64,000 nucleotides of DNA from Brachionus plicatilis (Eukaryota; Rotifera; Eurotatoria; Ploima; Brachionidae): NCBI GenBank assembly GCA_010279815.1, contig QEOQ01000670.1:1209805-1273804 (forward strand), read 5' to 3'. The stretch's first letter is position 1. Each line of letters opens with the position of its first letter. The notes under the pieces are model-generated. The model was not told the origin of the DNA. It saw nothing but the letters and a program-made list of their open reading frames with translations, and did no database searches. The position numbers and the translations under genes were made by a program. Below are positions 23,006-33,586 of the stretch, in pieces.

Positions 23006-24118
23006 ACATTTAAATTTAGATTGAAAATTTTAGAGGAAAAAACCAAAATTTATGAAATCGAACTAGAAAATCTGTTGCTTCTTTTTGTTCATAAAAAAGA
23101 TCTCCAATTCAAAATATTAAAATAATTATAGTTTTTTATTAAAATGTCATTCTTGAAAGAAAATTAATTTCAAGTAAAGTCATCTAATATAGGAAAAATA
23201 AAGATTTGTCTTTAATATTTTTAAATTTGAATAAATTTTTTTCATTGCTATGAATAATTTTTTTTACTTTCTTAATAAGATTGATGGGAAAAAAATAGAA
23301 CATTAAGTAAATTTTTTACATTTTAACATTTTTTATATGTTCAAATAAATTTTTTAGCAATATTTCAGAAAATTAATAAATAAGCAGAGTTGTGAAAATC
23401 CAAAAATTTTCTTAGATATTGCATAAAAAATATTTAAAATTTAAAATTTATGAAAATGTAAAATTATTTACATTGTTCCAAAATTATCTATGGTTTAGAA
23501 ACAATCAGATTTAATGGTTTGCAGATTTGATTTGTTTTATAATTTAAAATTTCGCCGAATACCAATTTTTTTTTTAGGATCAAAATTTATTTATTTGAAT
23601 TTAATTAACATTGGTATTTTAAAGATAAGTGAAGTTCAGTACAAAAGAACAGAACAAAGTGTAAAAAAATTAAATAAATTTTTTTCTAAAAGCTTAAAAT
23701 TAATTTTGAGAATGCAGAGTAGTGCAAAATTCAAAGTTGCATCAACTATCAAAGTCTGCTTAATATCTGCAAAATGCACTACGCTCGATTTTATTGAAAT
23801 AAGAAATGTAAATTGTGAAATGTGGGAATAAAGTTTTGAGTTATTATTATTAATAATTAAATGATTAAATATTACTTAATAATTAAAAAATGTTAAATTA
23901 ATCTAGATTTGAAGATTAATCATTTATTTTGATGATAATAAGAAAATTAAACCAAAATAATTTAAGTGTTTTAACTGAAAAATAAAACTTTTAGGATTAA
24001 AAAAAAATTTACTCTCTTAAAAATGAATGACTTTGGATACTTGTGTTCAAAAAATCAAAAAAAATTAAAATAATTAAAAATGCTGAGATAAAAATATAAA
24101 AAAATTTTTTATGTGTTT
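23006..24118. other. AT-rich spacer with one doubtful 105-codon ORF
   Basis: An open frame at 23514-23831 (+) starts MVCRFDLFYN and ends NVNCEMWE. It is lysine-, phenylalanine- and isoleucine-rich and resembles no family I know, so it may be chance. Its DNA contains two related words (GCAGAGTAGTGCAAAA and CTGCAAAATGCACTACG) facing each other. Nothing else is seen. Confidence 0.3.
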
Positions 24119-24225
24119 GATGAAATCAGGTACAGAATATCGACTTTTTGCAATAGCCAGGCACTTGATTGTAAAACTTTAACTGTTTGACAAAGTCTGG
24201 CGATCTAAGAGACTGGCATACACTT
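24119..24225. repeat. Truncated, diverged copy of the GC-rich core
   Basis: It starts like the core (CAGAATATCGACTTTTTGCA, then ATAGCCAGGCACT) and then jumps to AACTTTAACTGTTTGACAAA and GATCTAAGAGACTGG. The first direct motif copy has been lost by deletion. It is clearly more diverged than the two full cores. Confidence 0.65.
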
Positions 24226-24384
24226 TCAAAACACTTTTCTAGATTAAATACTAATTATAAAGGAGATTAATACACTTTAAATAGAAATCAAACAATATAT
24301 CTGAATTAAATTTTTAGAATATAAGATTTAAAATAATAATATTTCTTTTTGGAAAAAAATTACTAAATTGATATAAATAAAACT

Positions 24385-25460
24385 CATCTACAATTAAAAA
24401 TTTAAACTGAACGGATTATTATATTGGAATAATACTAAAATAATTTTGAGTAGGTATTTTTGAAAATTTAAATAAAGAAAAATTAGCACAATTAGAAAAA
24501 AATGACTTGATGGATAATAAATAAAAAAATCATGTTTAATAAATTTTAAAAAATGGATTAAAATTTACAATAATTTATTAATAAAAAATTAAAAATTAAA
24601 AATAAAAGATAAAAAAATTTTAAAAAATTTTAAAAAATTTTTTTTTGTGTTTGAAGAAACAGTTAAAGAATATCGAATGTTCCAAAAATTTATTAACCAA
24701 GTTAAATTCAGATATTAAGTAAAATTTAAGAAAAGATATCAACAAAATCAGTTACAATTATAAATTTAAATTAAACGGATTATTATATTGGAAGAAAAGT
24801 TAAATAATTTTTAGACAGTATTTTGGAAAATTTAAATAACTTTATAAAAAAATAAGCTCAATTAGAGAAAATTGACTTGATGGATATTCATGTTATTAAG
24901 TTTATAAAAATGACTTAAAATTTAACAAAAATTTATAAATTAGAAATTAAAAAATTATATGTTATTGAAATAAAAGATTCTCAATAATTATAAGATTTTT
25001 TTGTAATTGTAAAATGACTAAATAAATATTTGTGTTTTACAGATTAATAATTTATTTAAAATTTGCCAAAAATAAGAATAAGATAAGAAGAAAAAAATTT
25101 TATTGTTTTAAAAGCGGTTCAGAATATCGAATATTCTTAAAATTTATTAACCAAAGTAAATGCAAATATGAATTTGAATATTAGAAAATATACTAATAAA
25201 ACTCAGCTACAATTAAAAATTTAAATTAAAGGGATTATTATATTAGAAGAAGTTAAATAATTTTGAGACGATATTTTTGAAAATTTAATGACTATATAGA
25301 AAAATTAGCACAATTAGAAAAAAATGATTTGAGTGGATATTCATGTTACAAAATATTAAAAAATGATTTAAATTTTACAAAAATTTATTAATGAAAAATT
25401 AAAAAAATTAAAATTTAAAAAAAGATAAGATAAAAAAATTTTAAAAAAATTTTTTTGTAT
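24385..25460. repeat. Three tandem AT-rich units (about 370-450 bp each)
   Basis: Units starting with ATTTAAATTAAACGGATTAT-like words begin near 24390, 24760 and 25210. Each continues through AATAATTTTGAG and AAAAAATGACTTGATGGATA. Two such units also precede core copy 1, starting near 19425 and 19870. This is a satellite-like array leading into each core. Confidence 0.65.
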
Positions 25461-26575
25461 TTGATGAAAACAGGTTCAGAATATCGACTATTTGCAATAG
25501 CCAGGCACTAGGAACACATCTAGCGAGGCTATTGACAAACAGTGAAACACTGATACTTATTTAGCGATGACACAAGTTGTTCACAGATTTTCCAACTTTA
25601 ACTGTTTGACATAGTCTCGCGATCTGAGAGACTGAAACGCGAGGCTATCAAAAAACAGTAAAAGTCAGATTCCTTTTTCCACAATTCCACTCACTCACTC
25701 ACACTGTCTAACAAAGAACACTTGATGTAGCTAGCGACTACAACAATTACTGCTTAGAACAGCTTCGCGTCCACCTGTCTTAAAAATCGCGAGGCTATTG
25801 ATAAACAGTACTAATTGTAATTTGACTTTGAAAATTTGCGTAGCTCTGTGCACCCGTTCAGTGGTACTAAAATAGGGCACAGCGGTCGTTACTACCTACC
25901 CGCTATACCGTATTTTAGTGCACTGAAGCGAGTTGACTCACTGATCCACTGGACTTGGGTTGATGAATAGATGTCCGAACAATTACTGCTTAGAAATACC
26001 CTCACATAAATGCTTCTCTAACAAGCGAGGCTATTTATAAACAGTTCTATCTCGTGACACTGCTAATGTTGATGATAATGATGATGAAATGATAGCTAAA
26101 ATTAAAGAATAAGAAAGTTTATAATCCTACTCTGAACGATTTGAAAAGCTTGTTATTTAAAATGCTTGAAATTAAACTTTTAAACCGGGCCATTTTTGAA
26201 TAAATAATTAGTTCTCCATTTATATGTTTGATTTGAACATGACCCATTTATTGACCGATTCAATTGAATAGCTACTGAATTGTGTAAGCTTATGCGATTG
26301 AAAATTTTTGAATCATCCAAACGCTGTCATTATGATTCAATCCTTTACAAATTAAGTGTTTATATACCCGATTAAGTTGTTACACAGTCTCAACAATCAT
26401 GACTGAACGAGACACTCAAGTGCATGTAAAACATCGTGTCAATATAATAGATCAGATGTTATGCAATGAGAAAAAATTATATTCTCTTCTCCCACACACA
26501 CACACACTCATAAACTCTTTTTTCTGTTATGTTTTAAAAACTAACTGAAGTCTAGTCCTGATTGATCATCTTTTT
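24755..26575 (+). repeat. 1.8 kb direct duplicate, copy 2
   Basis: Second copy of 19425-21222 in the same orientation. It shares the same order of AT units, core, TTTTAAACCGGGCCATTTTT word, TATA-like GTTTATATACCCGATTAAGT and terminal CA run. After the core, from about 26060 on, the two copies differ by indels and many substitutions. Confidence 0.7.
25461..26059. repeat. Conserved GC-rich core, copy 2
   Basis: Near-identical partner of 20100-20698. The 21-nt motif copies lie at 25523, 25639, 25789 and 26025, the inverted copy at 25601-25621 and the hairpin at 25857-25927. Its sharp difference in conservation from the flanking parts of the same duplicate is the notable feature. Confidence 0.75.
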
Positions 26576-27000
26576 TTTTATACTGAACGTTTTATGTCCA
26601 GTCTAAATTTTAGGTGTAGATTTTAATCCAAAAAAAAAAAAATTTTAAACATATTTTTATATAATAAAAAATTTTTTTAATAAATCAAAAAATTTTTTTT
26701 TTATTTGAAAATAAAATTTGTGAGTCCATTTTTTTTTGATAGAAAAAAATTTTCAACTTAATTTAAGACAAAAATAAAGTCGATAGCCGACAAAAAAATA
26801 ATTATTTGAATATTTTTCGTCTCCATTTTCCGACTCATGCTCCACCTTTCATAACCTCTCAAAGCTTTACATTCACTTTCAATCGTTTGTTATCTTCCAA
26901 ATTATCAAAGTTCACGCTGAAATTTTCAAAAAATCTATCGATTTAAATATTTATAAATTTCGCCCTAATGAAATCATCCCATTGAATCTCACTCTTTTAA

Positions 27001-27828
27001 ATGCAAACAAAATTCCATGAATACACCAATTTAAAAGAACCAATTTTAAAGCTAAAAAAATTAAATATTTCTTCGACCATGATTTCCCCAAATACCGAGG
27101 CCCAGCCGATGCAACTGCGCACTCGCACATCCACGCGATCTTATAATGAGAGCGTGCAGACAGACACCTTGACCCATAAGCCAAAGAGACGCAAATCAGC
27201 GGACTCGTCAAACGGGCCTCGCACACAGCGGTCCAAATCCAGAAACCGGAGCAACAGCCGAGGCCGAACTAGCAAAGCAAATGCAGCCAAGCTATATACC
27301 AAAAAGGACCTTGACCTCAGTCCAATAAAGACACGTTCTCGCAAAAAAACCTCAACCAAAACATCACTGCCTAGCGATGAACAGCTGGAAAGTCCAGACA
27401 TTGTCGAAATCGAAACCATCAACACTTCTTTTGCCACTTGTGAATATGACATTGTTGAAAAGCCGCTGCCATCTGCCCAAATGACCAATTCCAATGCGAA
27501 TGAGAATAAGAGTTCCGAGCACCGATTTGAAGATGATGAAATACAGGACACTAAAAATCGAGAAAAAAATTCTCCTCTGTCAGCTGGCAAAGACAATAAA
27601 GGATGCATTTACTACAGTGCTGGGTATCTTCGATTTACGACTTGTAAGGTAATGCAGATTGGTCTTATTACGCTGATGTTCTTGGTGATTTTGACATTTT
27701 TGAATAATGTGGATCAATTCGAATCTTTGAATAAGCTGAGCGACAATTGGCCTTTGATGAGATCTGCCAAAACTAACCTTGATCAGTTGGTCGATTCATT
27801 GTCAAATTTTTTAATAGAATTATTCTAG
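27001..27828 (+). CDS. Single-exon basic protein with one C-terminal membrane segment
   Basis: One uninterrupted frame of 275 codons. Residues 30-125 are rich in Arg, Ser, Lys and Thr with short RS/SR runs (RTQRSKSRNRSNSRGR), and the middle is acidic and Ser-rich. One hydrophobic helix lies at about 217-237 (VMQIGLITLMFLVILTF), followed by roughly 38 residues. This layout, a long basic presumably nucleoplasmic or cytosolic N-terminus with a single late membrane span, recalls inner nuclear membrane proteins, but no LEM or other named domain is visible, so the function is unknown. The base composition is clearly GC-richer than its surroundings, which supports coding. The first ATG is at 27001; a second in-frame ATG at 27079 has a better context (GACCATGA) and may be the true start. 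Confidence 0.7.
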   Translation: MQTKFHEYTNLKEPILKLKKLNISSTMISPNTEAQPMQLRTRTSTRSYNESVQTDTLTHKPKRRKSADSSNGPRTQRSKSRNRSNSRGRTSKANAAKLYTKKDLDLSPIKTRSRKKTSTKTSLPSDEQLESPDIVEIETINTSFATCEYDIVEKPLPSAQMTNSNANENKSSEHRFEDDEIQDTKNREKNSPLSAGKDNKGCIYYSAGYLRFTTCKVMQIGLITLMFLVILTFLNNVDQFESLNKLSDNWPLMRSAKTNLDQLVDSLSNFLIELF

Positions 27829-28115
27829 GTTTTTTTATTTTTGTTTTTATCTATTTTTATTTTTCATTCTAAATGAAAATTTTTATTTGAATTTTAGCTG
27901 TAAATTTATACTATTTTTTTTTCAAATAAATTACGGAATTTTACGTAAAATTTCGAAATTACAAAAATTATTATTCTTTTTTTTTAAAAATGCATTAAAT
28001 TTAATTTGAATGTATTTTATTTTGGCAAATTGAAGTTTCAGATCAAATTTTTTAGATCTAAACGATCATTTAAAATTTTAAAACTTAATTAATCTAATGA
28101 TTTTAGTAATTTTTA

Positions 28116-28580
28116 AAAAATAAATACTGAGCATTACTAGACATGTTATGTATAATAATGGTTCATTATCAAATAAACATCAAAATGATTGATCACTAAT
28201 TTATTTGACAAAAACAGTCAATAATTTAAATAATTCAGGTTAAGTTTAATTCACAAATTCAAATGTATAACTTTTATATCAATTCATTCAAACTGAAATA
28301 ATTTTATTTTTCCCCTTAAATAAATTTTTGAATTTTAAAACAGTAAATTTATTTATCTTTAAAAGTTAGTTTTCATTTAAATCAATTAAAATATTTAAAC
28401 CTATTAAAGTTAAATAAAAAGGAACATTTTGAAATTTTAAATATGAAAATAAACTTGACATGACATTTCAAGTAATTGCTTTGGAACAAATTTATTTTTT
28501 CTCTATTATTAAAAGAAAATATTACAATTTATATTTTGATCTTTTGATCTTGATCTCAAACTTCAATTTGCCTTTATTTT
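28116..28580. repeat. Dispersed repeat, copy 1 (partner at 45985-46435)
   Basis: From AAATACTGAGCATTACTAGA to TTTGATCTTTTGATCTTGAT this stretch matches 45985-46435 in the same orientation with scattered differences. It is not coding; the open frame starting at 28460 is chance sequence within it. A LINE 3' end follows directly. Confidence 0.65.
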
Positions 28581-28609
28581 TCGCAAATTTTCGTTCACAT
28601 CAATTTATT

Positions 28610-29037
28610 TATTTTTATTTATTTGTTTTCTGTACCGAGCTAAAGCTCCTTCAGAATAAGTTAAAGAATAAAATAAAAAAAAATAAAATTAAAGTTAATA
28701 AAATGAGATAAAAAAAAAGAATCAAAATAAAATAAATAAGCTAAAAAAATGAAAGTTGAAAAGACATAAATTGGAATAGATTGTTGCATGTGGCACATGT
28801 TTAAATAGTTCAAGTTTCAGGAAAAAAAGAAGAAATAGTAAGGTAGCAATTACACAATGGAGTTGGGTATTCAATATATCTTGATTCGAAACCTTCTTTG
28901 TATTCCTTCACCAGTCTTCCAACCAATGGAATAGAATGACTCAGTCCTGTCCCAACATATCTCTCACTCAATTCAAAAAGCCGATTCGAGACTGTTAGTA
29001 ATTTTAGTTTATTAGAAGCCTCATGATGCACTGCCAC
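28610..29037 (-). mobile_element. LINE 3' end, strongly 5'-truncated
   Basis: Minus-strand codons 29037-28810 encode the last 75 residues of the LINE ORF2 also found at 48564-49097 (LFELSERYVGTGLSHSIPLV, ending SSFFPET). A shared 3' untranslated part runs to about 28610 (GTACCGAGCTAAAGCTCCTT). The join to unrelated sequence at about 29035 marks 5' truncation at insertion. Identity to the 48.4 kb copy is high, so the family was recently active. Confidence 0.75.
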
Positions 29038-29039
29038 AA

Positions 29040-30298
29040 TGATGATGACAAACTTATTTAAATAAATATATAAATAATTAAATAATGGCTCGAGCTTTCG
29101 CTACTTTGCCAAGCTTATGAAAACTCGTTCATATCAGTGAATATCTTACTATTTAAGATTTGACAATTTTTACGGGATATCAATATCAAGGTTATAAAAA
29201 AATAAAAATAATAATTTAATTAAAAAAATAGTTAATTGGTCAATAAAAAATATTATTAACTTATTAATTTTTAATTGATTAGTTGGTCAAATTATTTCAA
29301 ATCATATTTTTAATATTGCTTTATCGATAGAAAATAATAATTTATGAAATTAAAAAACAAAAAAATCAAGCATTTTAATTTAGAATTTTTTTTCCTTTTT
29401 TTGAATAAATTTTTTTTGTTTATTTATTTCAACATAACGTTTTTAACTTATTATATTTTTATTTTAAATTTAAAAAAGAAATTCAAATATGCAATTAAAT
29501 GAAAATAGACTTTACAAAAATCAGTTAAATAAATTAAAAATCAATTTTATTAATAGATTGAGAAAATGTTTTATAATTTTTTTTTTTATTTTTTAAATCT
29601 ACGTAACATGGTAATCATGTTACATTAAAATTATTTAAATTTAATACAAGATTTGTTTTAATATCTAAAGATAAACTTTTTGAATTGAAATGATACTTTG
29701 AATTGATCATCAGCTTCAAGATTAGCATTTTTATTTTATTTAATAATTTTTAATTCTTTACAAAACAGATTATGAACAAAAATATATAGAACAAATAGAT
29801 GGAATTTACTTTCATTCAATTAAAATCCTGAATATTAAATTAGTAGTCTTTGAAAATCAAACCTCTAAATTTTCTGAATGAGTGGATTTAGAAAATAAAG
29901 AATCATTGAAAGTTCTGGTGTTAACACAATAATCTTCATTAGGCACAACAATTTTGATTTACTTTTATTTAATTAATCAGGCATGAAATGATAAAAGAGC
30001 ATTCGAAAATTTTAGCATGCTAAAAAATTAAACCACATTATCAGAAATATCAAAAATGTTTAATATCAATAAATATTTTATAATTCAGAATAAAAAATAT
30101 AATTTTTGGCAAAAAGATCGGCTATTTAAAAATTAATTAACTTTTATTTTTGATAAAAATTTATATCTGTATATTTTTTTGATATTAAAAAAATTGACTT
30201 TTTTATTGCTCAATTATAATCAAATACTGATAAACAAGTTATTTTTTTCTATTTCAATCATTTAGGAACATTTTTATTGAGAAAAAAATAATTTTAAA
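29040..30298. other. AT-rich intergenic sequence before the GPCR gene
   Basis: No gene seen. A stretch at about 29590-29755 (AAATCTACGTAACATGGTAA to GATCATCAGCTTCAAGATTA) resembles 44285-44450 inside the alpha-catenin intron and is another dispersed repeat. The GPCR promoter presumably lies in the last few hundred bases. Confidence 0.4.
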
Positions 30299-31267
30299 AT
30301 GGCAGAAAATTTTTTCATGTCAGCCATCGGGTTGTATTGCTTAGTCCTGATAGTATTTGGTACAATTGGCAATCTACTGGCCATATACATTTGTTTACGA
30401 AGGCGCCTGCGATCCTACACCACATTTATATTTATATTATTCATGTGCATAAGTGACACACTGTCCTTGTATGTGTGGTGCCTTGATCATTTTTTGGAAC
30501 CATTCTTTGGTCTTACCATAGAAGAAATAAATCCAATTTTGTGCAGAATTGGCTTTTTTATTCAATTTTTTTCACTCCAATCTTCATCATGGCTTCTGGT
30601 AATGTCAAGTTTAGACCGATACTTAGTGGCAAAAATAAAACAATGGAGATCTATTTATTTTAAAGCAAATCAAGCTTTATTCTGTTCGTTTTCAGTCATG
30701 GCATTAACTTTAATTATCAACTCTCAACTATTGGTACTAGCTGGTGACCAAAGAGAAACAACTAAATATGATTGCTATTCAAGAAGTTCAATAGGCGAGT
30801 GGGTCAGCACTTGGAAACAAATTCACTCATATGTATATTCTATTGTTCCGTCAGCCTCTTTGCTTTTGATTAACACTTTGCTGTTTTACACTACATGGAA
30901 AAAAAGTACTTCAATAAATGTGGCTAGTGATGAAATTGAGTCAGCCAGAGCAAGGAAAAAAAAGTTCGGTCTAGTGATCACAATTTTTACATTTGGTTTT
31001 ATGTTGACTACTTTGCCGTCAGCGATTCTCACAGGATATTTTTATGCCAAATTAAATTCAAATGAAAAAACTAGAATTTACATTTATGTGTGCGATGCAT
31101 TGGCATTTTCGTTCCACAGTTCCAAATTTGTTGTTCTTTTTATTTGTAATAGCCAATTTAATAAAGAGGTTATGGTCTTTGTTCAAGAAGTACTAGCTAA
31201 AACGCGATGTTTGCATCAAAAATTTTATTCAAACAATTCAAACTCAATTACTGAATCTAGTTATTAA
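30299..31267 (+). CDS. Rhodopsin-family G-protein-coupled receptor, orphan
   Basis: A single-exon frame of 322 aa with seven hydrophobic segments. TM1 (8-31) has the GN pair (TIGNLLAIYI), TM2 (41-62) has the conserved Asp in LFMCISDTLSLY, and Cys82 before TM3 can pair with an ECL2 Cys near DCYS. TM3 ends in the DRY box (SLDRYLV, Asp106-Tyr108). TM4 is near 125-146, TM5 near 178-198, and TM6 near 223-248 follows the basic ARARKKK. In TM7 the NPxxY motif is replaced by a KFVVLFICNSQFN-type end. The fold suggests a small peptide or amine-type receptor, but no ligand can be assigned. The intronless layout and very short tails are common in lineage-expanded receptors. The start is the ATG at 30299. 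Its stop faces that of selenoprotein N, only 192 bp away. Confidence 0.85.
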   Translation: MAENFFMSAIGLYCLVLIVFGTIGNLLAIYICLRRRLRSYTTFIFILFMCISDTLSLYVWCLDHFLEPFFGLTIEEINPILCRIGFFIQFFSLQSSSWLLVMSSLDRYLVAKIKQWRSIYFKANQALFCSFSVMALTLIINSQLLVLAGDQRETTKYDCYSRSSIGEWVSTWKQIHSYVYSIVPSASLLLINTLLFYTTWKKSTSINVASDEIESARARKKKFGLVITIFTFGFMLTTLPSAILTGYFYAKLNSNEKTRIYIYVCDALAFSFHSSKFVVLFICNSQFNKEVMVFVQEVLAKTRCLHQKFYSNNSNSITESSY

Positions 31268-31459
31268 AGAAATTCCATGTCTACAATTTAATATATTTTT
31301 TTTTTAAATTGAATTTTATTTTAATTTAAAATTTTAATAATCAAAAAAAAATTCAAAAATTTCAAAACCGTTTTTATCAAAATAGATCTTTTCTTGGTGA
31401 AGAATTTTGGACCCATTTGTCATTATTGGTCTATTTTTAAAAAAATTTTTTTTGATCAT
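31268..31459. other. Shared 3' intergenic region of GPCR and selenoprotein N; expected SECIS site
   Basis: These 192 bp must hold the 3' UTR ends of both convergent genes. Selenoprotein N needs a SECIS hairpin in its 3' UTR. On the minus strand AATAGACCAATAATGACAAA contains an ATGA with flanks able to pair (AATAGA with TCTATT), but I could not draw the inner stem, so no SECIS is claimed. It may also extend into the GPCR coding end. Confidence 0.3.
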
Positions 31460-33388
31460 CTATTTTAAAGCTTTTTCCAAAGCCTCTTTTAAAAATTTTG
31501 CATAAAACATACTGATGGAATCTTCATAAATTCCATTGCTGACCTCTTCATGGTCAATTTCCTTATTAGACATCTCCAGAAGATCGTTTGCATTCAACTG
31601 ATGAATTATTTTTCCATCCGAACTCAGTACATAAGACATTACCGGAAACTTGTAGGCATCTAGTGGAAGTTTACATTTTGTTTTATCATCTGAAGAAATG
31701 TCAGTGCTTTTCAAACAATTCTTAAATAAAAAATTTACAAATTTTTCACTTTTTTATTTAATTTTAATTACTTCTAAATCTACAATTAAAGACCAACTGC
31801 TGACGAATTTGTCACCAAGCAGTTTTAAAACGGCCGAACTCTCAAGAGCAGTTTCTCTCAGAGTTCGGCCCGAACCTCAGCAAGATTGATCATCCAAAGC
31901 ACCCCATAACAAAATAAAGTGAACAAATTTATTCAATTCTTGGGCTTTTTTTAACGATTCCAAAAAAGGGTAATAAGTAATTTTTTTAAAAGGATAAAAA
32001 GCTTTTTCAAGCAAAGACAACGCTTCAGAAGACTCAATCTCTTCTTCCCACTTGATCAAATTTATCATCTTTTCATACCGATTCTGATTCATCGGTTTCA
32101 TTAGTGAATCTGAAACTTTTATTTTCATTACTTTGCCATTTTCAGTATGATTTGCTACCGATTTTAGTGAAGGCATTGATGAAACTATTTCCATTCGATT
32201 CACAAAGCCTATATCAACTTCCATATTTTCGTTCATTTCATTCAACCATTCCATATCTTTGACAAAATAAAATATTTTCTGAACAATAAAACAATTAAAT
32301 TTTTTACCAATATTCAAACGCTTTTGGTTAGGGACATACATATTGAAGTATTCAATATGACTTGAATCTTTAGAAATTACAATGCGTCCATTAAATTGAG
32401 CTGGAGTGAACCAAAATGGCAAGTATGGTGGATCATTTAACTGAAATTCAGCATGGATCCTTTTGAATTAAATTTTTGAATTATTTTTTGTTGCTAATTA
32501 ATAAATACCTGAAATAAATGTCAAGATATTTTTTATTTTTAGCTCGGACAACCAAAGAAGTGCCCTGTGGTGCAAAACGTGACATTAGAAATGGTTTCTT
32601 TTGAAACATTTGGAGAAGTCTGAACAAGATTATCTGGTTTTTGTCAGGTTCTGGCGGATTATATCTCTTGTTGGACAATTGATCCGAATCTGATTTCAAT
32701 CTTGGAATTAAATCCCACACTTGACCAATTTGGACATTATTGACATTCTGGGGCAACAAAAACTCAAAATCTTTGCAGCCAAAGTTTAGCGAAGGACGAT
32801 TTGGTTCTTTCCAATTTTTGAGACTTTTAATTGAATCTGAATTTGTCTTAAATTGAAAATAAAAATTCTAGAAAATGACATTTTTTTGCTGATTTTTTTT
32901 TTACCAAAAACTCATATTTGTTCGAACTTAACTTGGTTGTGTCAATTGGTTCAAAGAAAGCATTTAAAGTAATGAATTCATCATCGTCAGAAATCGCCAC
33001 ATCATAATCATGGTCTAACTAATTAAAAAAAAAATAAAAAATATTTTATTCAAGAAAATTGAAGAATTATTAGTACTTTTATTTCTAGAAATTTTAAAGC
33101 CAAAGGTTCAAACTCGTTTATGTCGATTGAACCGTCAGAATTCAGATCGTATTTTTGGTATAAAATAAGAACATCAGCTGAGATTGGCAAATTTGAATTA
33201 AAGCCATGGTCACCACCAAGACTAGATTTTAACAAGTAAAAATTTGGCAAGATAATCGAACTAATTATAGTGAATAAAACGATGCAAAAATTAGACATTT
33301 TGCACTCTATTTTGTATTTATCATTCACTGTTTGTGATCTTGTCATTTTAGTTTGATCATCGCCAATACCTTTTTTGTGACGCTTCAT
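31460..33388 (-). CDS. SELENON: Selenoprotein N with in-frame UGA (Sec)
   Basis: Five exons on the minus strand (33388-33077, 33018-32905, 32846-32509, 32459-31772, 31720-31460) join in phase to about 570 aa if the TGA at 31879-31877 is read as selenocysteine (residue 449). Human SelN is 590 aa. Visible features are an N-terminal membrane helix (about 33-53), one EF-hand loop at 81-92 ([12 protein letters not shown]), and the SelN-typical [10 protein letters not shown] and [10 protein letters not shown]. The DQSC-U-GSGRT redox motif follows, and then the C-terminal HQLNAND and [11 protein letters not shown] blocks. Coding continues for 122 codons past the TGA and across a phase-0 intron, which argues strongly for recoding. 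SelN is an ER-membrane redox protein that senses calcium and acts on SERCA. The ATG is only 198 bp after the stop of the VLIG-like gene on the same strand. Confidence 0.92.
31877..31879 (-). other. UGA selenocysteine codon of SelN
   Basis: The TGA sits in SC-TGA-GSG, the SCUG-type redox motif known for vertebrate SelN. The downstream codons ([19 protein letters not shown]) remain in the same frame and in family-typical sequence. Confidence 0.9.
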
Positions 33389-33586
33389 ATTTTTATTTTG
33401 CTTATTACTAGTGAAAAGACAATTTCGCTAGTTTAAATTCATTTCATATGAGAAAAAAACATGTTTAAAAGTAAAAATTATAATCATTGTTTTGAAAATT
33501 TATTTAAAGCTATCTAAAAAAGTCTTAACTAATATTGATAAAAACACTGTTTTAAAATTCGGGCTAGGTTTCTTCTAAAAAATTGT

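Noticed and set aside
20100..26059. CRISPR-like array
   Set aside because: Motif spacing is irregular (116-236 bp) and the genome is eukaryotic.
19425..26575. Complete LTR retrotransposon with 1.8 kb LTRs
   Set aside because: No gag-pol remnants, no primer-binding site or polypurine tract seen, and the internal part contains an inverted copy of sequence outside the left repeat.
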